A stretch of 27,087 nt of DNA from DASYYE01 sp035946955 (GTDB taxonomy: Bacteria; Actinomycetota; Actinomycetes; Streptosporangiales; Streptosporangiaceae), in contig DASYYE010000094.1 in NCBI GenBank assembly GCA_035946955.1, forward strand, positions 1 to 27,087. The letters are read 5' to 3'. Both the position numbers and the translations under genes were made by a program. Below are positions 7,313 through 14,430 of this stretch, in pieces (the first letter of the stretch is position 1; each line of letters starts with the position of its first letter). The notes under the pieces are model-generated. The model worked only from the letters and a program-made list of their open reading frames with translations, searched no databases and was not told where the DNA came from.

Positions 7313-8329
7313 GTGACTGCCGGTGAGCCGGGGTCGCGGGTCGCGTTCGGCACGCGAGTCACCGCCGCTGCGCTGCCGGGCCCGGTACCCGCGGGCAACG
7401 GGACCGCGGGGCCGTCCGGCGGACATGCCAGCGACCCCGGCGACCTGGTCGCGGACGGGGCCGTCGTGGACCTCGCGGACGCGCGCCGACGCATGGGTGT
7501 CGACCAGGTGCTCGACACCCTCGACCATGAGCTGGTCGGCCTGGCTCCGGTCAAGGCCAGGATCCGCGAGGTCGCGGCCCTGCTGCTCGTCGACTCGCAG
7601 CGTGCCAGGTTCGGGCTGACCACCGCGCGGCCCAACCTGCACATGTCCTTCACCGGAGACCCCGGCACCGGAAAGACCACTGTTGCGCTGCGCATGGCCG
7701 ACCTGCTCAAGCGCCTCGGCTACCTGGAGCGTGGCCACCTGGTGGCGGTCACCCGCGAGGACCTCGTCGGGCAGTACGTCGGGCACACCGCGCCCAAGAC
7801 CAAGGAGGTCCTCAAGCGGGCGATGGGAGGTGTGCTGTTCATCGACGAGGCGTACTACCTCTACCGGGTGGACAACGAACGCGACTACGGCCAGGAGTCC
7901 ATCGAGATCCTGCTCCAGGTGATGGAGAACCAGCGGGCGGACCTGGTGGTCATCCTGGCTGGTTACAAGGACCGGATGGACACGTTCTTCTCGGCCAACC
8001 CGGGCATGAGCTCGCGGATCGCCCACCACATCGACTTCCCCGGTTACTCACTCGACGAGCTCGAGCAGATCGGGACTCTCATGGTGGGCCAGGCCGGCTA
8101 CCGGCTCTCCCCCGCTGCGCAGGCCACCTTCCGTGACTACCTGGCCCGCAGGAGCCGCCAGCCCAGGTTCGCCAATGCCCGCAGCGTCCGTAACGCGGTG
8201 GAACGGGTACGGCTGCGTCACGCCAGCCGGCTCTTCGCCCAGCCGCCGGGGCCCGTGTCCAAAGACGACCTCATGCGGCTGGAACCAGCCGACTTCCTGG
8301 CCAGCCGGGTCTTCGAGCAACCTGGCTGA
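7313..8329 (+). CDS. cbbX: Red-type RuBisCO activase, AAA+ protein CbbX
   Basis: A 338-residue AAA+ ATPase that removes inhibitory sugar phosphates from red-type RuBisCO by threading the CbbL C-terminal tail. Walker A is GDPGTGKTT (Lys121) and Walker B is VLFIDEAYYLY (Asp178-Glu179). The pore-loop region reads EDLVGQYVGHTAPKTKEVL, and the sensor-2 region is near NARSVRNAVERVRLRHASRL. The GTG at 7313 lies two bases after the cbbS stop with AGGAG at its proper distance. Compared with typical CbbX it carries about 45 extra, Gly/Pro/Ala-rich N-terminal residues before the conserved VDLADARRRMGVDQVLDTLDHELVGL; a later true start is possible but no better start codon with a ribosome binding site was seen. 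Confidence 0.96.
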   Translation: MTAGEPGSRVAFGTRVTAAALPGPVPAGNGTAGPSGGHASDPGDLVADGAVVDLADARRRMGVDQVLDTLDHELVGLAPVKARIREVAALLLVDSQRARFGLTTARPNLHMSFTGDPGTGKTTVALRMADLLKRLGYLERGHLVAVTREDLVGQYVGHTAPKTKEVLKRAMGGVLFIDEAYYLYRVDNERDYGQESIEILLQVMENQRADLVVILAGYKDRMDTFFSANPGMSSRIAHHIDFPGYSLDELEQIGTLMVGQAGYRLSPAAQATFRDYLARRSRQPRFANARSVRNAVERVRLRHASRLFAQPPGPVSKDDLMRLEPADFLASRVFEQPG

Positions 8330-8414
8330 GGCAGTCCTGGACCCTACTGGGCCACGACTGCCGGTGCCAGAGGCCCACCGGGCCGTGGGAAGGCCTTCCG
8401 CGGCTGGCTATTTT

Positions 8415-9011
8415 GTGCTCGTGGACGTGCCGCTGACGCTGGCCGAGGAGTTGTTGCTGCTCACAGGCGACAACGGTGGTAAGCCCCTGGCCTGGCGGCT
8501 GCACTATGGCGTGGCTGGCGCGTTGCTGGCAGACCTGGACATGGCCGGGCGGCTGGGGTATTCGCCGGAGCGGTGGGTGACGGTGACCGACGCGGAGCCT
8601 ACCGGGGACGACGAACTGGATGCCGTACTGGCGGAGATCGCCTCCGACAGACCGCAGTCCATGGAGTACTGGGTCCGGGAGCTTGTATCCGTCCAGCGGA
8701 CGGGCCGCCTGGCGGGCAGACTGGGCGACCACAGCGACCATCGTGCGTGGCGCGCCCAGCTGCGGTCGCGAGTCACCCGCACGATCCAGGGGCTGTCCAG
8801 CGGTGATGATCGCGCCGAGTGCCTGGGGGCGATCATCGGAGCATGTGGCCTGGCAGCAAAGGTGTTCCCCAACCTGGACCGTCGCGGGCTCAAGCGGCGC
8901 ATGGCCGAGCTTTCCTCAGGCCAGCGGGTGGCAGCCGCTGTGCGGGATGCCACCGGGCAGGCCAGGCTGCGCGCCTGGCTGCCCCGTTGGACCGATTTCA
9001 TTGTGCCCTGA
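8415..9011 (+). CDS. GPP34 (GOLPH3/Vps74-like) domain protein
   Basis: About 198 residues. It begins (V)LVDVPLTLAEELLLLTGDNGGKPL and contains a hydrophobic GVAGALLADLDMAGRLGY segment, the hallmark of GPP34 proteins in actinobacteria. Eukaryotic GOLPH3/Vps74 relatives bind phosphatidylinositol-4-phosphate and retain Golgi glycosyltransferases; the bacterial role is not known. Basic residues are plentiful (RTIQ, DRRGLKRRMAEL, ATGQARLRAWLPRW), consistent with membrane-surface contact. The start is uncertain: GTG codons at 8415, 8421 and 8427 are all in frame and none has a clear ribosome binding site. It lies 85 bp after cbbX on the same strand and converges on the CU044_5270 gene. A link to RuBisCO is not implied by sequence. 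Confidence 0.8.
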   Translation: MLVDVPLTLAEELLLLTGDNGGKPLAWRLHYGVAGALLADLDMAGRLGYSPERWVTVTDAEPTGDDELDAVLAEIASDRPQSMEYWVRELVSVQRTGRLAGRLGDHSDHRAWRAQLRSRVTRTIQGLSSGDDRAECLGAIIGACGLAAKVFPNLDRRGLKRRMAELSSGQRVAAAVRDATGQARLRAWLPRWTDFIVP

Positions 9012-9045
9012 AGCTCGGGCCGTCCAGGCCACCTCACCCCGACCA

Positions 9046-10062
9046 TCAGGGCAGTTGGCCGGCCTTATCGACCACGGCGATCCGCAGGACAGCGTTTCCG
9101 TCCGCGGTTCCCTTCGGCATGGAGGTGCTGTTCAGCGCGATCTGCGAGTCACCGATGTACAGGTAGGTCTTCGGATCGAAGATCAGCTCGTCGAGCGTGC
9201 CGTGGGAGGGGTCGTAAGCGGCGACGGCGATGCCCTTGCGGCCGGCCAGGGTGGTGGCGTGGTCGATGACCCTGATGCCCTCGATCTGTGACAGGGCCTG
9301 GAACATCAGTGCGGAGGTCCGGTGCGGCACGAGGAACTGGTACGTGTCGCTGACGATGCCCATGATCGCGCCCGCGGCGGGGGGCGCGCCTTGGCCGGTA
9401 GCGGCAGAGCGGAGCAGGACCAGCTTCATGGCCTTGACGGTTCGTGGCAGGGTCGTCACGTAGGCGGGCGGGGCGGGGCAGTTGGCCTTGTAGTACCAGT
9501 TGGAGTGCGGCAGCGTAAGGCAGTTGTGCATGCGGAAGCCTCCGAACCACCGCGTCCCCGGTGGGTAGCGCAGCAGGGTCAGCCCGCCATGCCAGCCGTC
9601 AGCGGATAGCCAGGCGCGTGTCATGGTGCGCCTGTTCCCTTCCGTCACGTTCTGGGAGACCGATTCGGTGTACACGAACTGGTCCGGCCGGGGATGGAGG
9701 TCGGGGATGAGCGCCGTGGCCCGCGCGGCGCTGAGCAGGACCGCCGTGACGGTAGCCGGCGGGTGCTCGGGCCGGACAGGTGGGGACGGCTGGCCCGTCA
9801 GCACGCTGGGCAGCATGATCGCCGCACTGGCGGCTGCCGCTGACAGCGCTGCTCCGGCGATCCCCCACCGCACAAGGCGCCGGGAGCTGGGCACAACTGC
9901 CTGGCGCCGGAACCCCGGCACGGTTGCCCGGCCCTGGATGGTTCCGGCTTCCGGCTCTGTGGCGATCTCGGCGAGCAGGGTGGCGCGGGCGGCGTCACGC
10001 ACTGCGGCGGGTAGTCCCGGCGCAGGCGGCGCGATGGCTGTGACCAGAGTGATCTCATCCAT
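9046..10062 (-). CDS. CU044_5270 family membrane protein, probable sigma-factor partner
   Basis: 338 residues. A short cytoplasmic N terminus (MDEITLVTAIAPPAPGLPAAVRDAARATLLAEI) is followed by one membrane segment (about 64-86) and a large extracytoplasmic domain. This is the layout of the actinobacterial CU044_5270 family, which sits directly downstream of sigma-70/ECF genes and is thought to act as an anti-sigma or sensor protein. The outer domain carries a scattered set of Cys residues (HNCLTLP, KANCPAP). It begins 10 bp after the sigma factor stop with GAGGAT as ribosome binding site, so the two are co-transcribed. Anti-sigma function is inference from position and topology; no zinc-binding anti-sigma (HxxxCxxC) motif is visible. 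Confidence 0.85.
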   Translation of the reverse strand: MDEITLVTAIAPPAPGLPAAVRDAARATLLAEIATEPEAGTIQGRATVPGFRRQAVVPSSRRLVRWGIAGAALSAAAASAAIMLPSVLTGQPSPPVRPEHPPATVTAVLLSAARATALIPDLHPRPDQFVYTESVSQNVTEGNRRTMTRAWLSADGWHGGLTLLRYPPGTRWFGGFRMHNCLTLPHSNWYYKANCPAPPAYVTTLPRTVKAMKLVLLRSAATGQGAPPAAGAIMGIVSDTYQFLVPHRTSALMFQALSQIEGIRVIDHATTLAGRKGIAVAAYDPSHGTLDELIFDPKTYLYIGDSQIALNSTSMPKGTADGNAVLRIAVVDKAGQLP

Positions 10063-10072
10063 GGTGTGATCC

Positions 10073-10681
10073 TCACGTGTTCTTTGCGGGTGGCAGGAAG
10101 TCCAGTCCGGCAGCGCGGCGCAGTTTCACCCGGATCCGGTGCAGGCGCGAGCGGACCGTGCCCAGCGGAATTCCCAGCGCCTGCGCGGCCTGCTCGTAAG
10201 ACAGCTCCGCCCAGGCGACCAGCAGGACCAGTTCCCGGTCCCTGTCCGGGAGTTCGTCGAGCACGCGCATGATCCGCGGGCGCAACTGTGCGGCGGTGAC
10301 CCGGTCGACGACCTCGTCCGCAACCACGTCGGTGGCGGGGAGGCCTGGAACGGTGGCGAGCACCCGGGCGTGGCGCCGCTGGGTCCGCTGGTACTGGCTG
10401 ATCACGTTGGTCGCGATTCCATACAGCCAGGGCCGCGCGTCGTCCCGGCCGGTGTCGTAGCGCCGCCGGTTGCGAAATGCCACCAGGAACACCTCGGACA
10501 CCACGTCGGCGGCTGCTTGCCGGCCAAGCCGGCGCGCCGCATAACGGTAGATGCCCTCCGCGTGGCGGTCGAAGATCTCGGCGAAACACTCCGAGACGGC
10601 CACCGACCGCTCGATGATGGCGGCGTCGCTGGGAGCGCACGGACCGGCTAGGTCCAGGTCCGTACGGCGTTGCTCATTCAT
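10073..10681 (-). CDS. ECF-type RNA polymerase sigma factor
   Basis: About 202 residues from the ATG at 10681. Region 2 reads FAEIFDRHAEGIYRYAARRLGRQAAADVVSEVFLVAFRNRRRYD...ARPWLYGIATNVISQYQR. Region 4 reads LRPRIMRVLDELPDRDRELVLLVAWAELSYEQAAQALGIPLGTVRSRLHRIRVKLRR. It directs RNA polymerase to a small stress-type regulon with the adjacent CU044_5270 protein as likely regulator. The start is debatable. The ATG at 10681 has a poor ribosome binding site but overlaps the stop of an 11-codon upstream frame (ATGA); an in-frame TTG at 10777 would add 32 residues. GGAAC on the minus strand (near 10817-10821), upstream of both candidate starts, resembles an ECF -35 element, but the -10 was not fixed. 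Confidence 0.93.
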   Translation of the reverse strand: MNEQRRTDLDLAGPCAPSDAAIIERSVAVSECFAEIFDRHAEGIYRYAARRLGRQAAADVVSEVFLVAFRNRRRYDTGRDDARPWLYGIATNVISQYQRTQRRHARVLATVPGLPATDVVADEVVDRVTAAQLRPRIMRVLDELPDRDRELVLLVAWAELSYEQAAQALGIPLGTVRSRLHRIRVKLRRAAGLDFLPPAKNT

Positions 10682-10713
10682 GTGGGCCTGTGACGCGGCG
10701 AGTGAGTTCTCAT
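10678..10713 (-). CDS. Putative 11-residue upstream peptide coupled to the sigma factor
   Basis: A minimal frame reading MRTHSPRHRPT on the minus strand. It has a good ribosome binding site (GAGGAAG, about 10722-10728) and its TGA overlaps the ATG of the sigma factor gene (ATGA, 10681-10678). The sigma start itself has only a weak site, so ribosomes ending the small frame could reinitiate on the sigma gene. Arg, His and Pro make up most of the peptide. It is too short to recognise by homology and could be fortuitous if the sigma protein really starts at TTG 10777. Confidence 0.4.
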   Translation of the reverse strand: MRTHSPRHRPT

Positions 10714-10926
10714 TGCTGGTTCTTCCTCTGCCAGGTCTCTCAGCATCCCTGCAGCCAAGGGCTACCGGGACGCTCAAAATAGGTCGTCACCCTGTATTTG
10801 GCCGCCGGGCCAGGCGAGTTCCGAAAATCTGCGGTAACACAAGCCACCTGCACGATCACAGCGTGACGCTGCTGTGCCAGGCATGGAGAACAGCGGGAGC
10901 AAGCCGACTGAGGCCGCCCCGGGTCG

Positions 10927-11814
10927 TTAGCGCCCCAGTTCCCGCTGACCTCGCTGGGGCAGCGTGATGGTTGATTTCAGGATGTCCGCCAGGGGGGTCG
11001 TGGGTCGGCCGAGGAGGCGGGCGAGTGCTGTGTCCGTCGGCGCGAAGTGGCCTTGCCTGCTCGCGGCGAACAGCCCGACGAGCACGTCAGCGTGCACCTG
11101 TGGCAGGCCGTTGGCGAGCAGGCTGGCGTGGTAGTCGGCGTCGGAGACGCAGACCCGGCGGATCGGGCGGTCAGTGAACTGGGTGGCGATCGCCGCGACG
11201 CCGGTCATGTCGATCGCTTCGGGGCCGGTGAGCGAGGGCGTCGGTCCGTCGATGACATCCTCGGTGAGAGCGACCGCCGCTGCCTCGGCGAGGTCTGCGT
11301 GGGCGGTCCAGGCGACCGGCCCGTCCTCTGGCACGGCCAGTTCGCCGGTCTGGACAGCGGCGCGCAAGAGCATGGGGACCGAGGCGGCGTAAAAACCGTT
11401 GCGCAGTGATGTGAAAGGAATGCCGCTGTTCCGCAGCGCCGCCTCGGTGGCGGCGTGGTCGCGCATCGGCGGGAACGGGGAAGACGGGTTCGCGCCCATG
11501 TGGCTGGTGTAGAGGATCCGCTTGGCCCCAGCTGCCGCTGCGGCCGCGATGGCCGTCTGGTGGTGGCGAACTGCCGTCTCGCCAGTGCTGCCGGCCGACA
11601 CGATCAGAACCTTCGTGGCGCCCTCGAAGGCATGCGCCAGGCTCGCGGAGTCAGCGAAGTCACCCCGGCGGACACGCACGCCGTGTGCTTCGAGGTCCCG
11701 CGCCTTCTCCGGGTCGCGCACGCTGACGCCAACCTGCCCGGCGGGGACGCGTTCCAGCAGCAGCTCTGCGACTGCACGACCGAGCTGGCCGGTTGCTCCG
11801 GTAACGACGATCAC
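10927..11814 (-). CDS. NmrA/QorB-like NAD(P)-binding oxidoreductase (atypical SDR)
   Basis: 295 residues. It starts (V)IVVTGATGQLGRAVAELLLERV, an atypical short-chain dehydrogenase Rossmann motif (GATGQLG). NmrA-like features follow: SVRDPEKARDLEAHGVRVRRGDFADSASLAHAFEGATKVLIVSA, and later YTSHMGANPSSPF and RNGFYAASV. It resembles the QorB-type NAD(P)H:quinone oxidoreductase/NmrA group, acting on quinones or acting as a redox-sensing nucleotide-binding protein. GTG at 11814 is chosen because AGGAG precedes it by five bases and it opens the Rossmann fold directly. It is divergent from a TetR gene, and the shared 88-bp gap holds repeated operator-like sequences, so TetR control is likely. Confidence 0.9.
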   Translation of the reverse strand: MIVVTGATGQLGRAVAELLLERVPAGQVGVSVRDPEKARDLEAHGVRVRRGDFADSASLAHAFEGATKVLIVSAGSTGETAVRHHQTAIAAAAAAGAKRILYTSHMGANPSSPFPPMRDHAATEAALRNSGIPFTSLRNGFYAASVPMLLRAAVQTGELAVPEDGPVAWTAHADLAEAAAVALTEDVIDGPTPSLTGPEAIDMTGVAAIATQFTDRPIRRVCVSDADYHASLLANGLPQVHADVLVGLFAASRQGHFAPTDTALARLLGRPTTPLADILKSTITLPQRGQRELGR

Positions 11815-11902
11815 GGCGACTCCTATCTGTTTCCAGTGATAACAGACCAACGATAACATCGGAAAGCAATCGATGGTAACTAAATTTTGTTAACATCGAA
11901 TC
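11815..11902. promoter_or_regulatory. Divergent promoter with TetR operator-like repeats; leaderless-type start
   Basis: This AT-rich gap contains GATAACATCG (11852-11861) and an imperfect inverted copy CGATGGTAAC (11871-11880), with two mismatches. A direct copy GTTAACATCG (11889-11898) and another GATAAC (11839-11844) are also present. TGTTAACA (11888-11895) is palindromic. TAACAT (11891-11896) lies seven bases before the GTG of the tetR gene, where a -10 box would sit for a leaderless transcript; no ribosome binding site precedes that GTG. The repeats overlap both promoters, fitting autorepression. Confidence 0.6.
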
Positions 11903-12616
11903 GTGAGAGATGGCGATGCCGCCACGACAGACAAGCACCGGGAGCGCATCATCGAGGCGGCTACCGAACTGCTGGCCAGCGGCGGGGCCGATGCTGTCTC
12001 GACACGGGCGGTAAGCACCGCGGCCGACGTGCAGCCACCGGTCATCTACCGGCTCTTCGGTGACAAGCAGGGCTTGCTCGACGCGGTCGCCGCCTACGGT
12101 TTCGCCGCCTACCTGGCCAGCAAGTCCGTCCTTGAGCCAACCGATGACCCGGTCGAGGATCTACGCACAGGCTGGAACCTGCACGTTGGCCTGGGCTTGG
12201 CCAACCCGGCGCTGTACGTGCTGATGTACGGCCAGCCTCGCCCAGGCGCAACTCCGTCGCCGGCCGCCCTCGCCGCCTTTGAGGTGCTCGCAAAGCACAT
12301 CCGACGCATTGCCGAGGCCGGCCGGCTGCGCATTCACGAAGACCGTGCCGCAGCGCTCGTGCACGCGACTGGCTGCGGGACCACACTTACGCTCATCGCC
12401 ACGCCAGCCGATCACCGCGATCCGGAACTGTCACGGACCGCCCGCGAGGCGGTCATCGCGGCGATCACCACAGACCCGCCCACTGCGGCGCCCCCCGGGC
12501 CGGCCACGGCCGCTGTCACCCTGCGCGCCGTACTGCCGCATACCGACGCGCTAACCGCGACAGAGCGTGCCCTCATGAAGGAGTGGCTCGACCGGATCGC
12601 AAGCCAGGCCCGCTGA
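11903..12616 (+). CDS. TetR/AcrR family transcriptional regulator
   Basis: 237 residues with an N-terminal TetR helix-turn-helix (about 10-60): KHRERIIEAATELLASGGADAVSTRAVSTAADVQPPVIYRLFGDKQGLLDAVAAYGF. The C-terminal ligand domain (about 75-210) begins EPTDDPVEDLRTGWNLHVGLGLANPALYVLMYG. It probably represses itself and the divergent NmrA-like oxidoreductase gene by binding the GATAACATCG-type repeats between them. The GTG start at 11903 has no ribosome binding site but sits seven bases after a TAACAT box, so a leaderless mRNA is likely. The inducing ligand is unknown; a quinone or electrophile would fit the oxidoreductase. Confidence 0.92.
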   Translation: MRDGDAATTDKHRERIIEAATELLASGGADAVSTRAVSTAADVQPPVIYRLFGDKQGLLDAVAAYGFAAYLASKSVLEPTDDPVEDLRTGWNLHVGLGLANPALYVLMYGQPRPGATPSPAALAAFEVLAKHIRRIAEAGRLRIHEDRAAALVHATGCGTTLTLIATPADHRDPELSRTAREAVIAAITTDPPTAAPPGPATAAVTLRAVLPHTDALTATERALMKEWLDRIASQAR

Positions 12617-12852
12617 CAACCCGCCTGACCGGTGGAGAGCAGGCACCCGAGGAGTGCCGTCACGGCCACAGCCAGGTCACAGATCATTTAGCTTTGGCAC
12701 TCACTCGAAGACGTCTCTCACCATAAGTCACTCAGGTAACTGGCGCCGCTACAGTATCGCCAACAGTCGCTGGCGGTGCTGGCCGTCCCCGCAGGGGGTC
12801 GAGACCCACAAGCCTGCGCGATAGCCAGAGTTAGGGAGGCATCATCGCGGGG
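12617..12852. other. Intergenic stretch without a recognised gene
   Basis: About 235 bp between the tetR stop and the stop of the TIGR03083 gene. The first part holds a weak hairpin (GGCAC 12642-12646 with GTGCC 12654-12658) that may end tetR transcription. Positions 12680-12760 are less GC-rich than neighbouring genes (ATCATTTAGCTTTGG, ACCATAAGTCACTCAGG), which may mark degraded or foreign DNA. I found no terminal repeat, coding frame or RNA fold I could support. Confidence 0.4.
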
Positions 12853-13614
12853 TCAGCTGGTACCCATGACGGCCGTCAGCAGGCGCCTGAATTGCGCGGT
12901 CATACTGTCGTCACCGGTGGTGGTCACCTGACCCATGCCGCCGCGGTTGTACATCCACCGCAGGAGCGGGTCCGCGTCCCCGCTGACGCCCGCGGCAGGG
13001 ACTTCGCTGGGTTCCGGTGGTGAGTGCAGTGGTGCGGCGTCAGCTCCCTGCGGGCGCAGGCCGATCCGCCACCGCGCCGCACCAGCAGAGACCAGCAGCC
13101 AGCGTTGCCCCCAGTCGCTGAGGTCCGATGCGTATTGCTGGGTCCAGTCCTGGGTCTCATGCACTAGAACCACAGTCAGGTACTCATCGATGCAGTCGAC
13201 GGCGAAGGCGGCCGGAATGAGCGCGGATGGTTCAGCCACCGCCAGCTCCGCATCGATACGGTGGATCACAGTCTCCTGCGCCATCCGCCGGGCCCAGAAC
13301 GATGCTGTGCCCGCCTCGTCCTGTCCGGAGTGATCCCGGCCTTCGTGGGCGGCGAACTCCTTGGTCAATATCCCGTAGGCGTGCTGGAGTGCGGTGAGAG
13401 GGTCCGGCCCAGTCAGATCCTGCGCCGGTACCTGCTCGGGCAGCCGCAACTGCGGCACTACCACGTTCACGTAGGCATTGGCCACGTGCAAGACCAGGTC
13501 CGTCACCGTCCACCCGGGGCAGGTAGGCACCGGCGCGGCCAGATCCCGCGCTGCGACCTCCTGGAACCTCGCCAGATCAGCAGCGAGGTATTTGAGGTGA
13601 TCCGCACTGTCCAT
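12853..13614 (-). CDS. TIGR03083 family protein (maleylpyruvate isomerase N-terminal/DinB-like fold)
   Basis: About 253 residues from the ATG at 13614; a TTG four codons upstream is also possible. The N terminus DSADHLKYLAADLARFQEVAARDLAAPVPTCPGWTVTDLVLHVANAYVNVVV is the metal-binding helical-bundle start of mycothiol-dependent maleylpyruvate isomerase-like proteins, with CPGWTVTDLVLHV as the diagnostic motif. The later half (about 175-250) matches the usual MDMPI C-terminal region. The family includes mycothiol-dependent enzymes and many members of unknown substrate. It lies downstream of the toxin-like gene on the same strand, with a 160-bp gap containing a palindrome. Confidence 0.85.
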   Translation of the reverse strand: MDSADHLKYLAADLARFQEVAARDLAAPVPTCPGWTVTDLVLHVANAYVNVVVPQLRLPEQVPAQDLTGPDPLTALQHAYGILTKEFAAHEGRDHSGQDEAGTASFWARRMAQETVIHRIDAELAVAEPSALIPAAFAVDCIDEYLTVVLVHETQDWTQQYASDLSDWGQRWLLVSAGAARWRIGLRPQGADAAPLHSPPEPSEVPAAGVSGDADPLLRWMYNRGGMGQVTTTGDDSMTAQFRRLLTAVMGTS

Positions 13615-13742
13615 ACCAGCACCCAACTGCAGGGGGCGGGCAGTGCGTGCGTCGTTCCTCTTGCGGCGAAGGTCTTCCTGTTTGCTTTATACGGGCAGCC
13701 GGACGCACCCGCCGGGGAACCTCCGGACCGCACGGCCTGACG

Positions 13743-13762
13743 TATCAGCCCATGGCCTGATA
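13743..13762. promoter_or_regulatory. 20-bp near-perfect palindrome
   Basis: TATCAGCCCATGGCCTGATA matches its own reverse complement at 18 of 20 positions. It is nested in a wider dyad, with ACGTATC (13740-13746) and GATACGT (13768-13774) as outer arms. It begins right after the end of the toxin-like gene (stop at 13775-13777, minus strand) and lies upstream of the TIGR03083 gene, so it may be an operator for the latter or a terminator for the former. Confidence 0.5.
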
Positions 13763-13774
13763 GATCCGATACGT

Positions 13775-14023
13775 TCAGCCTGTCCAAGTCACGTCGGTCA
13801 GCGTGACGGTCTTGTCCGCGTCATTGACCACATATGTGACCAGACCTAACCCGCCAAACTCAGCGCGGCGGACGTATGGATCACTCGTCGGAAATGTCCG
13901 CAGCGGGTCATCAGGGTACTCGACGACGGCAGCCATGGCAGTTATCAAGGCATCGAGCGCGTGCGCGGGGAAGTCACCGAGTTGCCCAAGAACACGATTG
14001 GACAGCTCGGCCCGGTAGGTCAC
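13775..14023 (-). CDS. Probable RelE/ParE-like toxin
   Basis: An 82-residue small protein, TYRAELSNRVLGQLGDFPAHALDALITAMAAVVEYPDDPLRTFPTSDPYVRRAEFGGLGLVTYVVNDADKTVTLTDVTWTG. The layout of a basic N-terminal strand, two helices, an 'R..EFGG.GLVTYVV' strand pair and a final strand (TLTDVTW) matches the RelE/ParE fold used by mRNA interferases or gyrase poisons. The GTG start overlaps the stop of the upstream DUF6247 gene by four bases (GTGA), the usual antitoxin-first toxin-antitoxin order. The classical RelE catalytic residues cannot be confirmed by eye. Toxicity is inference. Confidence 0.65.
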   Translation of the reverse strand: MTYRAELSNRVLGQLGDFPAHALDALITAMAAVVEYPDDPLRTFPTSDPYVRRAEFGGLGLVTYVVNDADKTVTLTDVTWTG

Positions 14024-14334
14024 TGCCCTTCAATCCGTGCAGCAGCTATGCGCTCCTGCCAGCCCGGGACCGCCACATCCGCTGGCACCGTCCGCGCGGT
14101 GCCGTTCCGCACAGCATCAAGTTCCTCGTAGTAACCAGGGCGACTTGCCGCGATCGCGGTCAGCCTCCACGCGTGCAGAAGTCGCCTCAGGAGCCGGTAA
14201 CCGGCTGGATCATGGGCGGCATCCACGGCCTCGTGGTACTGGCGGAGGAACTGAGCGTGTTCCCTCTCAGGCAGGTAGCGCATGATGACATCGGGGTCAT
14301 CCGGATCCTCGCGCTGGACCGGCTCAGCAGCCAT
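14020..14334 (-). CDS. DUF6247 family protein, putative antitoxin
   Basis: A 104-residue acidic protein from the ATG at 14334: AAEPVQREDPDDPDVIMRYLPEREHAQFLRQYHEAVDAAHDPAGYRLLRRLLHAWRLTAIAASRPGYYEELDAVRNG. The central LPEREHAQFLRQYHEAVDAAHDPAGYRLLRRLLHAWRL is the DUF6247 signature as I recall it. It overlaps the downstream RelE/ParE-like gene by four bases. It is small, charged and translationally coupled to a toxin-fold protein, so an antitoxin role is plausible. No recognisable DNA-binding motif is seen, so autoregulation cannot be claimed. An in-frame start 16 codons upstream is possible. Confidence 0.7.
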   Translation of the reverse strand: MAAEPVQREDPDDPDVIMRYLPEREHAQFLRQYHEAVDAAHDPAGYRLLRRLLHAWRLTAIAASRPGYYEELDAVRNGTARTVPADVAVPGWQERIAAARIEGQ

Positions 14335-14430
14335 GTCGCCCAGCCTACGCCAGGGGCATCGGATGCTGGCCGCCTCGGCCACCAGCCGCTGGGCATGTCC
14401 TCCATGGGACCGCGTGAGGTACGGCGCGGC

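Noticed and set aside
12680..12760. Possible insertion-sequence remnant in the AT-richer gap after tetR
   Set aside because: No terminal inverted repeats, target duplication or transposase-like frame could be found by eye.
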